NCBI GenBank assembly: GCA_030847615.1
Contig: JAUMIR010000011.1
Coordinates: 36,873,001-36,937,000 of the forward strand
Source: Gambelia wislizenii
Lineage: Eukaryota; Chordata; Lepidosauria; Squamata; Crotaphytidae
Direction of reading: 5' to 3'
Length of the DNA stretch: 64,000 nucleotides
Both the position numbers and the translations under genes were made by a program. Within the stretch, counting starts at the first letter, position 1; each line of letters starts with the position of its first letter. This document shows, one piece after another, positions 1 through 63,244 of the stretch. The notes beneath the pieces are model-generated. The model made no database searches. It saw only the letters and a program-made list of their open reading frames with translations, and was not told the origin of the DNA.

Positions 1-240
1 CAAAACAATGGCGGCTTCGGCCACTTCATTCCCTTGTAAGCCCGTCCTCGCTGAGGTCCAACCAATCATGTTTGAGTTCTTCTATGTGCTCCTATTTGAA
101 TTGGTTGTTCAGACAGCCCGTTATGCACATTTTCGAGCAATTTTTAAAAAAGATGGCGAGAAACAGCGAAAGCTGATATCATGATCTATTTGGAGTTTTC
201 AGTCCCCTTCCTTCCCGATATGGCAAATCCCGGCAAGAGT
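1..240 (+). mobile_element. Possible copy of a DNA-transposon family shared with 49 kb, 59 kb and 61 kb
   Basis: The order of short blocks (CAAnATGGCGG, CCAATCA, TTGGTTGT followed by tgcacatttt, a poly-T/A stretch) parallels 49490-49640 and 59210-59350. Similarity is by eye and diverged; the left end is cut by the window. Confidence 0.35.
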
Positions 241-295
241 TCATCTTAACAAAAGGTATTCTGCCCGCTTTCTTTCTGGATTTTTTTGGTCATCT

Positions 296-395
296 AAACA
301 ACCAAGGTTTGCTATTATCTGCGGTTTCTGGTATCTACTGTAAGTCTGGAAATGTATTGCCCACAGATAGAGGGGTTGTACTGTATATCAGGCTG
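296..395 (+). mobile_element. TIR-element fragment (TA-flanked family)
   Basis: Contains the block GGTTTGCTATTATCTGCGG and a right terminus ending gggttgtactg followed by TA. The same block occurs in the elements at 10497, 19608 and 52110. Only the 3' half is recognisable. Confidence 0.5.
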
Positions 396-552
396 TTTTC
401 TGCTGTTTGTGACCACTGGCCCATTCAGCTCAGTCTTATATACCAGGATGGGCTCCTTTGGAGGGTCTGGAGCCCTCACCATTCATGTTTCCTACCAACC
501 CCTGGCATCATCCAGCAGGGTACTTGGAGTTTTGTAAAATGGCTCCCGTATC

Positions 553-735
553 AATGAGGCCATGTCAGTGAATCCACTCCAGGTTTTGGTTAGCTTTCAA
601 GGAGCTCTCCAAGGCTGGGCCTACTTTGAGGATAGCATTCAGCACCTTGGAGAGATCTTTAAAGCCTGGTTAAAACCTGGAGTGGATTCATTGCCCCACT
701 GGCATAGAGGCTAGCAGCCACCAGTGTTCAGAAGG
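553..735. mobile_element. Foldback element, family FB1
   Basis: Two inverted arms: GTGAATCCACTCCAGGTTTT on the left and its near-complement AAAACCTGGAGTGGATTCA on the right, with CACTGG at the far end. The middle carries the paired blocks AGCTCTCCAAGG and CCTTGGAGAG. The same family recurs many times in the window. Confidence 0.75.
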
Positions 736-736
736 G

Positions 737-1288
737 AGCAACAGCAGTGAAACGAAGAAATATGCCACTCAGAGGCCTTGAATCTCTGTTTCTGCATCCC
801 AATGCTTTTTCCAGATCAGGGATTCCTGGGTCTTTAGGGGCAACCAAATTCCTACCTCTACTCTAAGCTAACAGTGAACTCCTCCCTCTGAGCTGAAGTC
901 CTTATTGCAGCCAGCAAAGATACCAGCAGATTTCAGACAGAGCTTGGAAAGTTAGATTTTAAAAGTCATTCATTCCCATTACTTATTGCAGAGTTCTTTC
1001 TTCCTTTCTGAAAAATAATTTGCTTTTCTAACTGGTTGTAATGTTCTAAACTATTAACTCAAGCAACCCGAGAACTGTCATTTATCAACTCATTTATTTA
1101 TTTATTATAAATTTATTATAAATTTATTAAATTTATTAATTTATTAACTCATGTGGGATAAATGGCCGCTATCGTGAGCACCTCCGTTTTGTCTGGATTT
1201 AATCTCAATCTGTTTTTCCTCATCCAGCCCATTACTGCTTTAAGATAATCATTAAGAGGAGAGACACCATTGGAATTATTAACAATAC
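737..1288. other. Intronic DNA with no recognised gene
   Basis: An AT-rich (ATTT/ATTA)n run lies at about 1085-1147. The rest shows no repeat or coding signal that I recognise, and no DOCK11 exon after W36. Confidence 0.5.
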
Positions 1289-52597
<51,309 letters not shown>

Positions 52598-53920
52598 CTG
52601 GTGAGATAGCAAAAGAAAACACAAGCAGGTCAAAAGCGCTCCCGGGCAAAAGTCTGCAAAGGACCAGGTTGCCTTCCTGTTTGCACATCCCAAGCTATAG
52701 GAAACTGGTTCTACCTACGGGAGAAGAGAGGCAGTTCCTTCCACCAAATGGCAGACTAAGGATGTAAACAAATTCACCCATCCATGTTCTCAGCAAGGAT
52801 GAAAATAAGCAAAGATTTATACCCTTCTGCACATATAGATGCACTTTAACTGACCTATTTGCTAGGAAATTTAGCTAGCATTGTCCAAACCAGGGCCAGT
52901 TTAAGGCACCAGCGGCGTCAGCACCTGCAGGGGGCCCCATCATTGTGGGGGGCCCCCCATAGTCATCCTCTTCCTGCAAAAACATTATTAGTAATAATCT
53001 GAATATCCTGTACTGTGAATAGCTTAGGCTGAGTTAGGTGACATTGACCTGAGATAAACGTATGGGGCCTCAAAAATAGAGCATTGCAGGGGCCCCCAAA
53101 ATTCCTTAAACTTGTCCTGGTCCAGACTGATGTTGGTTATTTTGCATATGCTTTGAATGAAAGATTCAGGGCACAGTCAGCAATAACTGAGCAATGGCAG
53201 GAGAGACTGTTCTCCATTGTGTCTGATTTTTACTTCACAAAAGGAGGTCCCACGCCAGGAGCACAGCTCTGCTCTGGCTGGGGGAGTCTGGGAGTTGTAG
53301 TCCCACAAAAGGAGCGTTTCCATATTCTGATCAGGATCACTGGGGGAGGCAGTGTGGATCGGGGTCTTTACCCACAGACCGGTCAAAGAAACAGGATTCT
53401 TGGGGTGTGTTTGCATGCACGCCTATGTGGCATCACACAACAGGGCTTCAGGTATGAAAAGGTCAAACACCACCCCATCTCTGGGCTGGGGAGTGGCTCC
53501 ACTTGGAAGGCGGGAGTGGAGGGATCCCACAGAGAGGATGTGCTTGAGCCAGTTGATAAGAGAGTTATGGGGAAGGTCAGGAGTTCAGTCAGAACAGCCA
53601 AGCCTTGTGACGCCTTGATTCCAGCTGCTGCCTTGTGACAGGCAAAACACTGAAGTCCAGCTGCCCTCCGCATATTAAGCCACAACATGCCCAGAACAAA
53701 ACAAGGACAGAAAAATGGCATTTATTTCCTCAAGTTGCTCCAGGCCTCCAGGAGGCTATGAGGTACTGTTGCCAATTTTACTGCCATGGAGCCTAAATAT
53801 ATGCAAATTAAATAAATGCAATCTTCAAAGCATCAGTATGCTGTGTTAGTTCATTGCAGCGAACAACAAAGAGTCTTGCATTACCTTCAAAGCAAGCAGA
53901 TTTATTTTAGCACACTTAGC
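52598..53920. other. Intron 1 or 5' flank, nothing recognised
   Basis: Upstream of exon W1. No first coding exon, CpG-rich promoter or nameable repeat. A 184-codon plus-strand open frame at 53084-53638 has no family motif and is treated as chance. Confidence 0.45.
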
Positions 53921-53924
53921 ATAG

Positions 53925-54306
53925 CAGTGGGCAACTGTGTGTATGTGGGGTGGGTGGGACAATTCCCCCCAATCTCCTGACCCCCACCACAGGCCACGTC
54001 CATTTATAGCAAACCCAAATGCTTGTATTTTCTTCTGTAGTCCCTCTCAAAATGGCAACCATATTTCCAGCCACCATTTTGAGAGGGACTCAAGAGGAAA
54101 ACTGAGATATTTGGGGGAGGGTAGTATAGCATTTGAGGGTGCTTGCAGAGGTGGGTGGGTGAGGTTATTTTGTGTGATTTCGTGTGTTTGGGGGCCTTTG
54201 TGCATAGTTTTGGGACAAAAACCTTTAAAAGGTTTGGAGAAGGTTAGGGGACATCACGGGCCAGAAAGACCACATAGGAGCTCACAAGCAGCATTCTGCC
54301 CACCAC
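53925..54306. mobile_element. hAT-like element, second copy of the 47877 family
   Basis: cagtgggcaactgtgtgtat at the left and attctgcccaccac at the right, with the same internal inverted pair (tctcaaaatggcaacc / ccattttgagaggg) as 47877-48222. Confidence 0.5.
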
Positions 54307-54309
54307 GGT

Positions 54310-55350
54310 TTTGACATGAGCTTTGGGGAATTGCAATCCATTCCTCCTGTTGCATCAAATCTAATCCTGGAGAGGCTCAACTGTACATTGATAGTGTACA
54401 TCAGGGGTGGACAACTGTGCAAGTGTCCCCCGCTGTCCATGGGTTGCACCACTGGATTAGTCACATCACTTCTGGCCACTATTTCCAACTTGCAGGGGGT
54501 TTTTTTTTGGCTCAATCTAAAGAGCTAGGGAAGCAAACTTGCTGCTTTTGGTATTTGGGTCAATGGGGAAAAAATTAAAATGGGGTGAGGTGGACTGCCA
54601 GGAGACTTTGGGTCACAAAACTAGAGTGTGAGACCATATAGTCCTGGGGCCGCACTTCCCTCTCCCTGGTGATGGTGGAGTCAGAGCAAAATTGGATGCA
54701 GAAAGCTCCAGCGGTGGCAGTTGTATTATGAACATGGTCTCCTTACAAAATGGTTGGTGATAAAACAAATGTAAATGGTGATAAAACTCCATGTTTACTC
54801 CTTTCTCCATTTCCCTCCTTGATTTCAATCAGATCTGGTTTTGGACTGTAAGCTCCTAGGGGCAGGGTCTTGTCTGTCTATATTTTATAATGAAAAGCAT
54901 GGTGTACAATGACGGTGCTTACATAAAGAACAAAACACCACAACAAGCAATGATATAAACACATGCCTGGCAGTTTCTCCTGCTCCGAGGTGATTTGTTT
55001 CTACATGTAAATGTAGTTCAATTATTATTTTATTTTAATCATTTTAATACATGGCCCAGCGTCAGAATTGCACCTACTCTGATATCAAATACAAGCAGAG
55101 CAAAGAACTGCTTTTGATCTAATTGCACTAGAAAGGCTTAGTTACTCCTTCGGCTTTTTCCGTTCTTTGACAAAATGCTCATTCTTAGAATTCTTAGAGA
55201 TGATTAACATGAGGAAAGGAATGGATTTACCAGTTCAATTAAGAGCTCAGGCTCTGGTTATTGAAGCAGTACCCTCATGGGTAGTTGCTCGCCTGACATT
55301 TCTTGCAAAAAAAGGAGAACAGGACTAATGGAGTCACCCACAGCATGTAA
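54310..55350. other. Intron 1 or 5' flank, mostly unrecognised
   Basis: 54407-54660 has a 'caggggtggacaactg' start like the hAT-like family but no clear end. Otherwise nothing nameable. Confidence 0.4.
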
Positions 55351-55364
55351 AACATATAGACGGG

Positions 55365-55500
55365 ACCATAGAGTTGGAAGAGACCACAAGGGCCATCTAG
55401 TCCAACCCCCTTCCCAATGAAAACACTCCCAACAGATGGCCACCCAGCCTCTGTTTAAAAACCTCCAAAGAAGGAGACTCCATCATGCTCCAAGGAAGGT
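55365..55500 (-). mobile_element. CR1 3' fragment
   Basis: catagagttggaagagacca, ccatctagtccaaccccctt and gatggccacccagcctctgt. Confidence 0.75.
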
Positions 55501-56160
55501 TGGTGGGCCAGAAAGAAGAGGCCATCTGAAGATCTTAGCACTCCAGTGGGCTCATATAGGGAGATACAGCCCTCAAATGGCTGGGACCTGAGTCAAATTT
55601 GGAAAAGTGTGTGTGTGTGTGTGTGGGGTGATGGTGGTGACAGGGAGTTGGGTTTCCCTGCTTGTTTGCAGCTGTGTCTGTTTTCTGCAACACCATCTGG
55701 GAATTTCATTTTTCTCATTTCCCTGTCACCCAAAGAGATCCAATCAAGCTCATTATTGCATTTAAATGAAGCTCCAGAAAATCAGCACAAAGAAGGTGGG
55801 AGGAAGGGAAGGAGAGAGAGAAAGCGAGCATATGTCAGAAACTCTCTGCGTCAATCTGCCTCTGAACATTGCAAAGAGGAAATGATTACCACTGAAATGT
55901 TCTCTGGGGATAGATTTCAAAACCAAGCACCCATATTTCTAAGTCATCACTGCTCTGCACGATGTCTTTCTTCATGTTTTTGCTTCTTCCTAACAGTCTC
56001 AATAGCAAAACCACTTGCTCATGTTTAGCTTTTCACAAAAAGCTTCCTTGCAGACTAGACCCTTCTTTTACAACACTAATGAGTAATCAAAGAATATGCT
56101 TGTAAGACAACATTGTTTACAACACACAAATGCAGGTATTAAGAATATAACCTATCAGTC
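55500..56160. other. Unrecognised DNA; (GT)n
   Basis: A short (GT)n run at about 55608-55625. A 160-codon plus-strand frame here shows no family motif. Confidence 0.4.
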
Positions 56161-56775
56161 AGTATTGTATAGTGATGTGAGAGTTGGACTACATATCTAG
56201 GAGACTGGGGTTCGAATCCCCGTTCAGCTATGGGCACCCACTGAGTGACCTTGGGCAAGTCATACTCTCTCAGCCTCAATGGAAAGCCGTGGCAAAGCTT
56301 CCTCTGTGTAAATATGGAACCCAGCTTGATATTGCGGTGTGGGTGTTGGACCATAGCTCCAGGTTCGGATCCTCCCTCAGCCATGGAAATCCATTGGGTG
56401 ACCTTGAGCAAGTCACACACTCTCAGCATAAGAGGAACACAGCTTTTCTCTGAATAAATATTGCCAAGAAAACCCTATTTTTTTTCTTAGAGCCAACATG
56501 GTATAGTGCTTTGAGTATCAAATAAAGACTCTAGGAGACCAGGGTTCGAATCTCCGCTGAGTCATGGAAACCCACTGGGTGACCTTGGGCAAGTCACACT
56601 CTCTCTGCCTCAGAGGAAGGCAAAGGCAAAGCTCCTCTGAGTAAATCTGAAGAGCCAGCATGGTGCAGTGGCAATGAGTGTTGGACTAGGACTCTGGGAG
56701 TCAAGGGTTCAAATCCCTACTCAGCCATGGAAACGCACTGGGTCAGTGGCTCTTAAACTTTTACTTATCAGGGAC

Positions 56776-57028
56776 TCCTGGCACAGTGGTTAAAAGCCAG
56801 TCCTGCAAGTCACCACATTGCAAGTTCAATTCCAGCGGGCTCCAAGGTTCACTCAGCCTTCCATCCTTTCGGAGGTCGGTAAAATGAGTATCTGGCTTGT
56901 GGGGGCAATTAGCTAATGCACATTGGAAACTGCAGTGTAGATGTGTAAATAGCTAATGCTTAAAACAATTTGTAAGCCACTCTGATAGCCTTGTGGCTGA
57001 AGAGCGGGGTATAAATAAATAAATAAAA
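56776..57028 (+). mobile_element. tRNA-SINE (second family), full length, nested
   Basis: A-box side tggcacagtggttaaaagcc, B box GCAAGTTCAATTCC, gaggtcggtaaaatgagtat and the 3' end gctgaagagcggggtataaa with (AAAT)n. Inserted inside the hAT element. Confidence 0.85.
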
Positions 57029-57093
57029 TGGCAGGGGGTTGGACTGGATGGCCCTTGTGGTCTCTTCCAACTCTACAATTCTATGATTCTATA
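57029..57093 (+). mobile_element. CR1 3' end next to the SINE
   Basis: ggcagggggttggactggat, ggtctcttccaactctacaa and ttctatgattctat, the sense CR1 terminus directly after the SINE tail. Confidence 0.75.
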
Positions 57094-57549
57094 TATTTTG
57101 TTGCCGTGGTCCCCCAAGACTCAACTAATTTAAAACAACAACAACAACAACACAATTACACCAACCATTAAACCTTCCCTCAGAGGCACTGGAGGGGGAG
57201 GGAAGACTTTTCTCCTGCTCCTTCCTGCAAGTTTATGGCTGGAGAGGATTGAATGGCAATGTGCAGGCCAAGCCAGCCAGCCTTTGACTTGGCTCCTGTC
57301 ACATGGCTGCTCCACTGTGGAGAGGAGGTGGGCAGAGCAGCCTTCGGACCTTTGCAGACCCCCTGTGAGGAAACTGCAGACCCCTGGGGGTCCTAGGACC
57401 ACAGGTTAAGTATCCCTGCACTGGGTGATGTTATGAAAGTCATACCCTCTCAGCCTTAGAGGAAGGCACTGGCAAGGCACCTCTGAAGAAATCCTGCCAA
57501 GAAAACCTAGGGTAGGACTGGAGATGCTTTGAAGGCATATGACAACAAC

Positions 57550-58060
57550 CACCATCAGGAAAAATGATTTCCCCTCCTTCGTCTCTCCGCTCTCCCTATA
57601 CTTAATCCACAGGCAATTGCATGACTGGAAGGCTGGTGTGTGACTGTAGCTGTTAAGATGAAAATCATTCTCCTTAATTGGCCTGTTATGGGGATGAGGC
57701 CAAAAAAAAAGCACAAACAAACCCAAGCAAAAAGGGCCAAGTAATAACCCTTAAGTGATGTTCAAGATCTACTGCAGTTCCATAAAAAGTTTTCCTGCAA
57801 AGAAGAACATGACCATCAGGCATTAGGCACTGATGCACCCCAAAGCTGTGGAGGGCTGGGGGGGGGTCATATTTCTGTCCCTGGGGGCCACTGGCAGCTG
57901 CAAAGACTGCCAAAATTGAAATGGAAGCAAATGAAATAAATGAAATCCAACTGGAAACAAAGCAGCCAGAAGTCCCCTTCTGGTTTTGAAAAAACAGGAA
58001 TTGGGGAGTGACTGTCCAAAAAGAAGAACCTTCCACAAGCCCAGAAGGACTTTGCCAAGG
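57550..58060. other. Unrecognised DNA
   Basis: No repeat or gene recognised. A 141-codon minus-strand frame (57686-58111) is hydrophobic in part but matches no family I know and overlaps a SINE. Confidence 0.4.
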
Positions 58061-58064
58061 AATC

Positions 58065-58205
58065 CCAGCTGCTGTAGGCTCTATTTCAGAGGAAGGAGTT
58101 GGCAAAACCACCTCTGAGTCTTCCTTGCCTAAGGAAACCCTACGAAATTCGTGGGTTTACCGCAAGTCGACAGGTGACTTGAAGGCACATACACACACAC
58201 AACAC
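58065..58205 (+). mobile_element. 5S-type SINE, 3' part
   Basis: gctgctgtaggctctatttc, ttggcaaaaccacctctgag, taccgcaagtcgacaggtga and cttgaaggcacataca, ending in (CA)n. The 5S head is missing; body and tail match 45444 and 46203. Confidence 0.8.
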
Positions 58206-58879
58206 CAAGCAACAAATATATGCATGTATCTGTTTCTATATAGCATTGGAAAATTTTCTGGAAAACTTTCCACCCCTTATCTCTATTGTAGAGAACCATT
58301 AATCTCAATTTTAGCAGCTTATCCTTCTCTAGGAAAATACATCTGGCATCTCAGTCAAGTGCATTTAAGACAGTAACTGGAAAGCAATTTATTCTTGGCC
58401 TTCTCTGCATTCCCTCAGACTCTCCACTTTGCCCAGACTCTCCTCGTGAAAGGGTTTGGAAATGGACTCTCTGGAACAGCTTTAATGTTTCCATCACGCA
58501 GGTAACCCGGGAAATGAGCCCACCACCTCTCCCTGAGCAACTATCTCTGCAGAGAATTCCAAAAAGCCTCAACTACTGGGAAAAAGGGAAAAGCAAAGGG
58601 AAAAAAACATACCCTGATTGAAGTCAAATTTGGCCTGATTGTACTGTCAGACCTGCAGCACAGAAAAGGAAGAGGGCTGCTAGATGTTGTGTGAAGTCAC
58701 ATCTCTCAGGTCCCTTGTTTGCACTACTTGGCAGAATCTTAGCAGGATGTGCATAAACCTCCAACTGCCCTGATTTGGAAGGGACAGTCCTGATTAATCC
58801 CCTGCCATACCACTTTTTCAGCTGCTTTAAAAAATGCCCTGGTTTCTCTCTTCTCTTCCCCCTCTGTCCTCAGCTTATT

Positions 58880-59700
58880 CAGGGCTGGTCTAGACAAGGG
58901 AATAAAATGTGGATTGGTGCGCACCTACGACAAGTCACAGCAGCTTTCGTTTGTTCTCAACAATTTTTTTTTTTTTGCAAGGTGGTGTGCTCAGCTATCC
59001 ATGTTTGCTGTTCACACAGAGGCATGCCAGCGAATCAAGATGGTGGGTGTGAGTGAATTACTCATGGTTCTATCCTCCCCAAATTGCCCGTGCCAAACAG
59101 TATTTTTTTTAAAAAAAAAAACCCTAAATCCAAGGTGGGGAAGAGCCATCGTCTGCCGAATGAAAAAAAGAAGAAAAGCAAGCCTCAATGCACGATTGCT
59201 ATGGTGACAATCCAACATGGTGGTTCTGTGATCTGCCGTCTTACCAAGCTCCACCCCCTGCACACATCCAGCCAATCAGCTGCCCTCTTCAGCAATGCAA
59301 TTTGGTTGTCCTAACATGCGGGAGTGCGCATTTCCCCTGCACTTGTCAAAAAACTTGGGAAAAGTCCCAGAGACTTCTTATCACAAGCTGCTGTAACCAT
59401 GAGAAAGCTGCCCCAGAATTTCAGCAACACGACTGCTCACGCTGTTTACTTCCACATCTTCGCATGGGCGAGACTTTGGCAGTCTCACGAGAAGATGCGA
59501 GTATGCTTAAAAGTCTAAAACCACCTAAATTAACAAACAAAATGAACACACAAACACCGAAACACACTAAAAACTTGCCAGCAAAATGGGGAGGTTCATA
59601 AAAAGAGCGTCCCGTACCTAGTTTTGCGTTATCACCCAGAAGTGTTCTGGCGGGGACCAGCCATTCATGCTGAAATCACGTTAGCAGACTGGGATGCGGT
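58880..59700 (+). mobile_element. DNA-transposon family copy
   Basis: Starts gctggtctagacaaggga. Contains tccaacatggtggttctgtg, ccaatcagctgccctcttca and tctcacgagaagatgcgagt, shared with 29058-29898 and 49181-49793. Right end not defined. Confidence 0.6.
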
Positions 59701-60790
59701 TTTGCAAATGAGCAATACTAAGAGAAAAACACCATAGGAGAGCAATTGGAGGCTTTGGGCCACTAATGAAAAAGAACGCCTTTTTCACAGCAGCAGAATG
59801 TGAGAGGATGACATCGTGCAGTAGAGAAGGAGCCCTTTTGCAGTATCCTGACGTCGTAATCACGCCATATTTGCTGCATCTGATAATCTCCATAGTCTGG
59901 GGAAACAGAAAGCAACCCCAAGCTTGGCTTCAAACTAAGCTCTGCTCCCCCAACAACTGAGCACAATGAAGACAACAAACACAGAGTTTTTACTGGAAAC
60001 CTGCACCAGCAGGCCAGAAAGAATCTATTTATGATTTGCAAGCTATCCAGCTTTCAAATCCAGAGGGTGGAGAAGAGGGCAGAGCCTTCAATGTCTTGCT
60101 CAACCACCTCCTGGCTAATGTCTTCAGCCCTGAGATGGAGCCTCATCAATCTATGGAAGCAGAACCCAGGCTCAGGAGCCAGGCAGACGCTGGCTAATGA
60201 CCAACAGGAGCATCCAGCCTGACGCCCTCCCAGCTTGGTGCTTTCCATCGCTCTGACGTGCAAAAACCAGAACCAGCCAAGAAGCTCTTTTCCATGACCA
60301 AGCGGTTCTCTGCAGGCCACCGACCAGTTCTGCATCCACCCACACCTTCCTCCAAAAATCAGGGGTGGGAATGATGTGGGATCTCTAGGTGGTGCTCAAC
60401 TGCAACTGCCAGCATGCCTTGGCATTGGCTAGGCTGGCTAGGGGCTGCTTGGACTTGTGGTGCCACCCCATCTGGAGGGCCTTAATTGTGATTCTTAACA
60501 TTGCTCTGTGGGCTGGGCACCAGGCAACATAAGGAGGCCCTAATCACAAAACCTGAGGCATAACTGTGTTTTTAACCTGTACTATCTCAACTACCTAACT
60601 TTTCAGACCAAATAATATTTCCTGGAAATGCCTTGTGCTTCTATCAGGCAGACAGAGGGTTTTCCCCTGAGTGAACAGCTTGAAAAATAACATATACTAC
60701 TAGGGTTACCAGGTGTCCCTTATTATAAGGAAAGTCCATTATTTGAGGACCAGAAAGCTTTTCCCTTATAGGGCTGATAGGTGTCCCTTA
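59700..60790. other. Unrecognised DNA
   Basis: No exon or repeat family recognised, though 60710-60790 repeats ggtgtcccttatt words twice. Confidence 0.4.
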
Positions 60791-61275
60791 TTTTAAATTT
60801 TAAAAAATAATGTGAGGGAAATGCGCATTCATGCTCATTGGGACAAACAGTTCGGATAGGAGTGCCTTCCCGATAAGAGTGGAAGTGGAAAGGTGATAGG
60901 TCGGACATGTGCAGGGGACAGAGCTTGCTGGCAACCAAGTAGCTGGAACCACCATGTTGGATTTTCATGGAGGCAATTGTGCACTGAGGCGATGAAACAG
61001 CTTTTTTAAAAAGCTTATTTAGGTGGAAAGTTACACTTCTGCACCTTAGATTTGCTGTAAAAAAATAAATACTGTACTGTTTTGCAGTGGCAACTTATGG
61101 AGAATAAAAATGCAAGTAATTCACTTGCGGCCACTATCTTGATGTCCATGTGAACATCAATGATGGAGAGCTTCACATACCAGCAATCTTGACAAAAAAA
61201 AAAAAACATGGAGGCAAATGCTGCTGTGAACTGATGTCCACGTTATATTGGCTCATCTAGACAAGCCCTAAAGAC
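60790..61275 (-). mobile_element. Antisense copy of the 58880 family
   Basis: Read on the minus strand it begins gggcttgtctagatgagcca and carries ttcacatggacatcaagata, then the same spacing of blocks as 58880-59120. Inverted partner of that copy, about 1.1 kb away. Confidence 0.65.
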
Positions 61276-61279
61276 TCTC

Positions 61280-62460
61280 CTCAGTTGGTCATCGTGGACC
61301 CAAATGCCATAATCGAAAGCATCTTGAGATTAAAATCACAAAACAAGATTCTGGAGCCTTAGCTTCTTTTGCTGCACAAAGGGCACATGAAACTCCGTTT
61401 TTAATGCACTCAGATCTTCCTTGTGGTCTCTTGTTTTGCTGTCACCTCACCAGATGGCACCCAGACCCTTAATTGAAAGTGGAGAAGGCGATGAACTAAA
61501 GCAATTAAGTTATTAAGAGGCCATGGATTTCACTCTAGGCATCAGCCAAGGTTGGGGTGGAGGGTATTTACTGAAACCATCCATGGCAAATCTAAGCCCA
61601 CATCCGAGAAACAGGCTGTTCAGGACTCTGACATAGGAACTGGTGGTTGCTCTTATTAATATCAAGGCCAGGCAAGGAGCTGAGAGCTTGGAGTTATCAC
61701 TAAGGATGGAAAGAATGTGGGAAAATATGCTTTAAAAATGGTTGATAAATATGTTTCTCAGGTTTCCTTGACAAGGAAAATTCTTGACTGATGAGACTCT
61801 GTGCAGTTCAGGACTTATTGTGTGCAAAATTCACATTTTCCTCCCTATAACAAACCCATCCAAACTCGATGATTCTATGATTCTCTGCACAGAAATACAA
61901 TTTTCTGTGCAGAAGATTCTGTTTTCTGTGCAAAATATACCATGTGCAAATTTTGCATAGGATAAATCTAAAACTATGAAAAACCCTTTGAACACTGCAC
62001 CGTTTTTGAAGACTTTTTCAAAGCAGGAAGACAATTCATCGCCATCATTTTATTCCAGTCCAAAGACTCAAAATTTACAAGTACAAACTGTAAAAAATGA
62101 TCAATAATAAAACCTGCAAATGAGAAAAACACATGAAATCCTAAATTGCACTTTAGCCATTTCTTTGTACATAGAGGGTTTTAATTTTGGCAGCTTCAGA
62201 GAGGAATGTGGCTACAGCAATGTTAACCTTTGGGCATTTGAGGAAGACAATTGCTAAAATTACTTGTTACTTCCTTCAAGAACCAAACTAGCAAAACAAT
62301 TCATCACTAGCTACCACATGACATCTTCACATCAACCCTGTAAGGTAGTCTGGTTCAATGGAGACAGAGTGGGTCATCAGTCACCCCAGTCAGTTCTGCG
62401 GCCCAGTGTGGATTCGCACTCAGGTCTCACTGTTCAATATCCAACACCACCACTTGGAAC
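61280..62460. other. Unrecognised DNA
   Basis: Includes the palindromic words ttttctgtgcag and ccatgtgcaaattttgcata (61880-61960) shared with 48480-48660. No exon. Confidence 0.4.
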
Positions 62461-62464
62461 AATG

Positions 62465-63240
62465 ACTTATGAGTTTACAAAACTTTAAAGTAGATGATAA
62501 CACTGAAATGGTTAAAGGTTTTCTAAACCTTGGCTCAGCCATCAATCAAAATGGAGACTGTTGTCAAGAAATCAGAGGAAGACTAAGATCTGGAAGGGCA
62601 GCGATGAAGGAATTAGATGAGATCCTCAAAGATGAAGAGATATCATTGAATACCGAAGTCAGGATTGTCCACGACGTTGCATTTCTAATTTCTATGTATG
62701 GTTGTAAAAACTGGACAATGAAGAAACTCTGGTGGCGCAGTGGTTTAATGCCAGTACTACAAGCCACAAGGTTACGAGTTCGATCCCAGAGGCCTCCAAG
62801 GTTGACTCAGACTTCCATCCTTCCATAGGTCGGTAAAATGTATACCCAGTTTGTTGGGGACAATTAATTAAAAATATTGTAAACTGCTTAGGGAGTGCTT
62901 TGGCATTGATAAGTGGTATATAAATCTCAGTGCTATTGCTATTGTTATATTGATAGAAAGAGAATCAACATCTGAGGAGAGTACTACAGATGTCATAGAC
63001 TGCCAAAAAACCCCAAATAAATGCATCTGAGAACAAACTAAGCCTGCAGTCTGAATACAAGATAAAATGACTACATTGAGGCTATCATACTTTAAACATG
63101 AGACAACGTGGCTCATTGGAAAAGATGATAATGCTGAGAATAGCGGAGTGGGAAAATCAGAAGAGCCAATTAATTACACATGGATAGGATCAATCAAAGA
63201 AGCCAAGACTGCCCTGAGTTTGCAAGGAATATCAACACAT
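62465..63240 (+). mobile_element. Bov-B/RTE-type LINE remnant interrupted by a SINE
   Basis: Plus strand encodes LNLGSAINQNGDCCQEIRGR, SGRAAMKELDEIL and SMYGCKNWTMKK, the end of an RTE-type reverse transcriptase, then stops at a SINE and resumes at about 62946 with tgatagaaagagaatcaaca and TWIGSIKEAKTALSLQG. Frame broken. Confidence 0.85.
62724..62945 (+). mobile_element. tRNA-SINE (second family), full length, nested in a LINE
   Basis: ctctggtggcgcagtggttt, B box GAGTTCGATCCC, ggtcggtaaaatgtataccc and the 3' end gtggtatataaatctcag. Splits the RTE reading frame. Confidence 0.85.
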
Positions 63241-63244
63241 TTGC

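Larger units (their letters stand above)
56744..57418. mobile_element. hAT-type element with exact 8-bp duplication, itself containing a SINE
   Basis: Starts CAGTGGCTCTTAAAC and ends TTAAGTATCCCTG. Flanked by CACTGGGT at 56736-56743 and 57419-57426. Homologous to 4759-5168 but longer by about 265 bp because of the SINE and CR1 sequence at 56776-57093. Confidence 0.9.
56163..57548 (+). mobile_element. Tandem four-unit Sauria-type SINE array, last unit split by a hAT element
   Basis: Units start near 56163, 56324, 56490 and 56652, each with a B box (ggttcgaatcc, ggttcggatcc, ggttcgaatc, gttcaaatcc) and 'ctgggtgacc' body. The last unit is interrupted at 56744 and resumes at 57419, reaching the tail ggagatgctttgaaggcata. 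Confidence 0.85.

Noticed and set aside
53084..53638. Longest open frame in the window (184 codons, plus strand)
   Set aside because: No recognisable motif, overlapped by frames on the other strand, no splice or promoter context. Expected by chance in this much DNA.
55546..56028. 160-codon plus-strand open frame
   Set aside because: Contains a (GT)n-encoded valine/cysteine run and no family features.
57686..58111. 141-codon minus-strand frame with hydrophobic stretches
   Set aside because: Overlaps a SINE at its start and has no homology I can recognise.
60054..60335. Possible first exon of DOCK11 upstream of W1
   Set aside because: The translation in no frame resembles the expected MAEVRKF-like N-terminus with its 'GTAAELRQSV' pattern, and there is no CpG-rich context.
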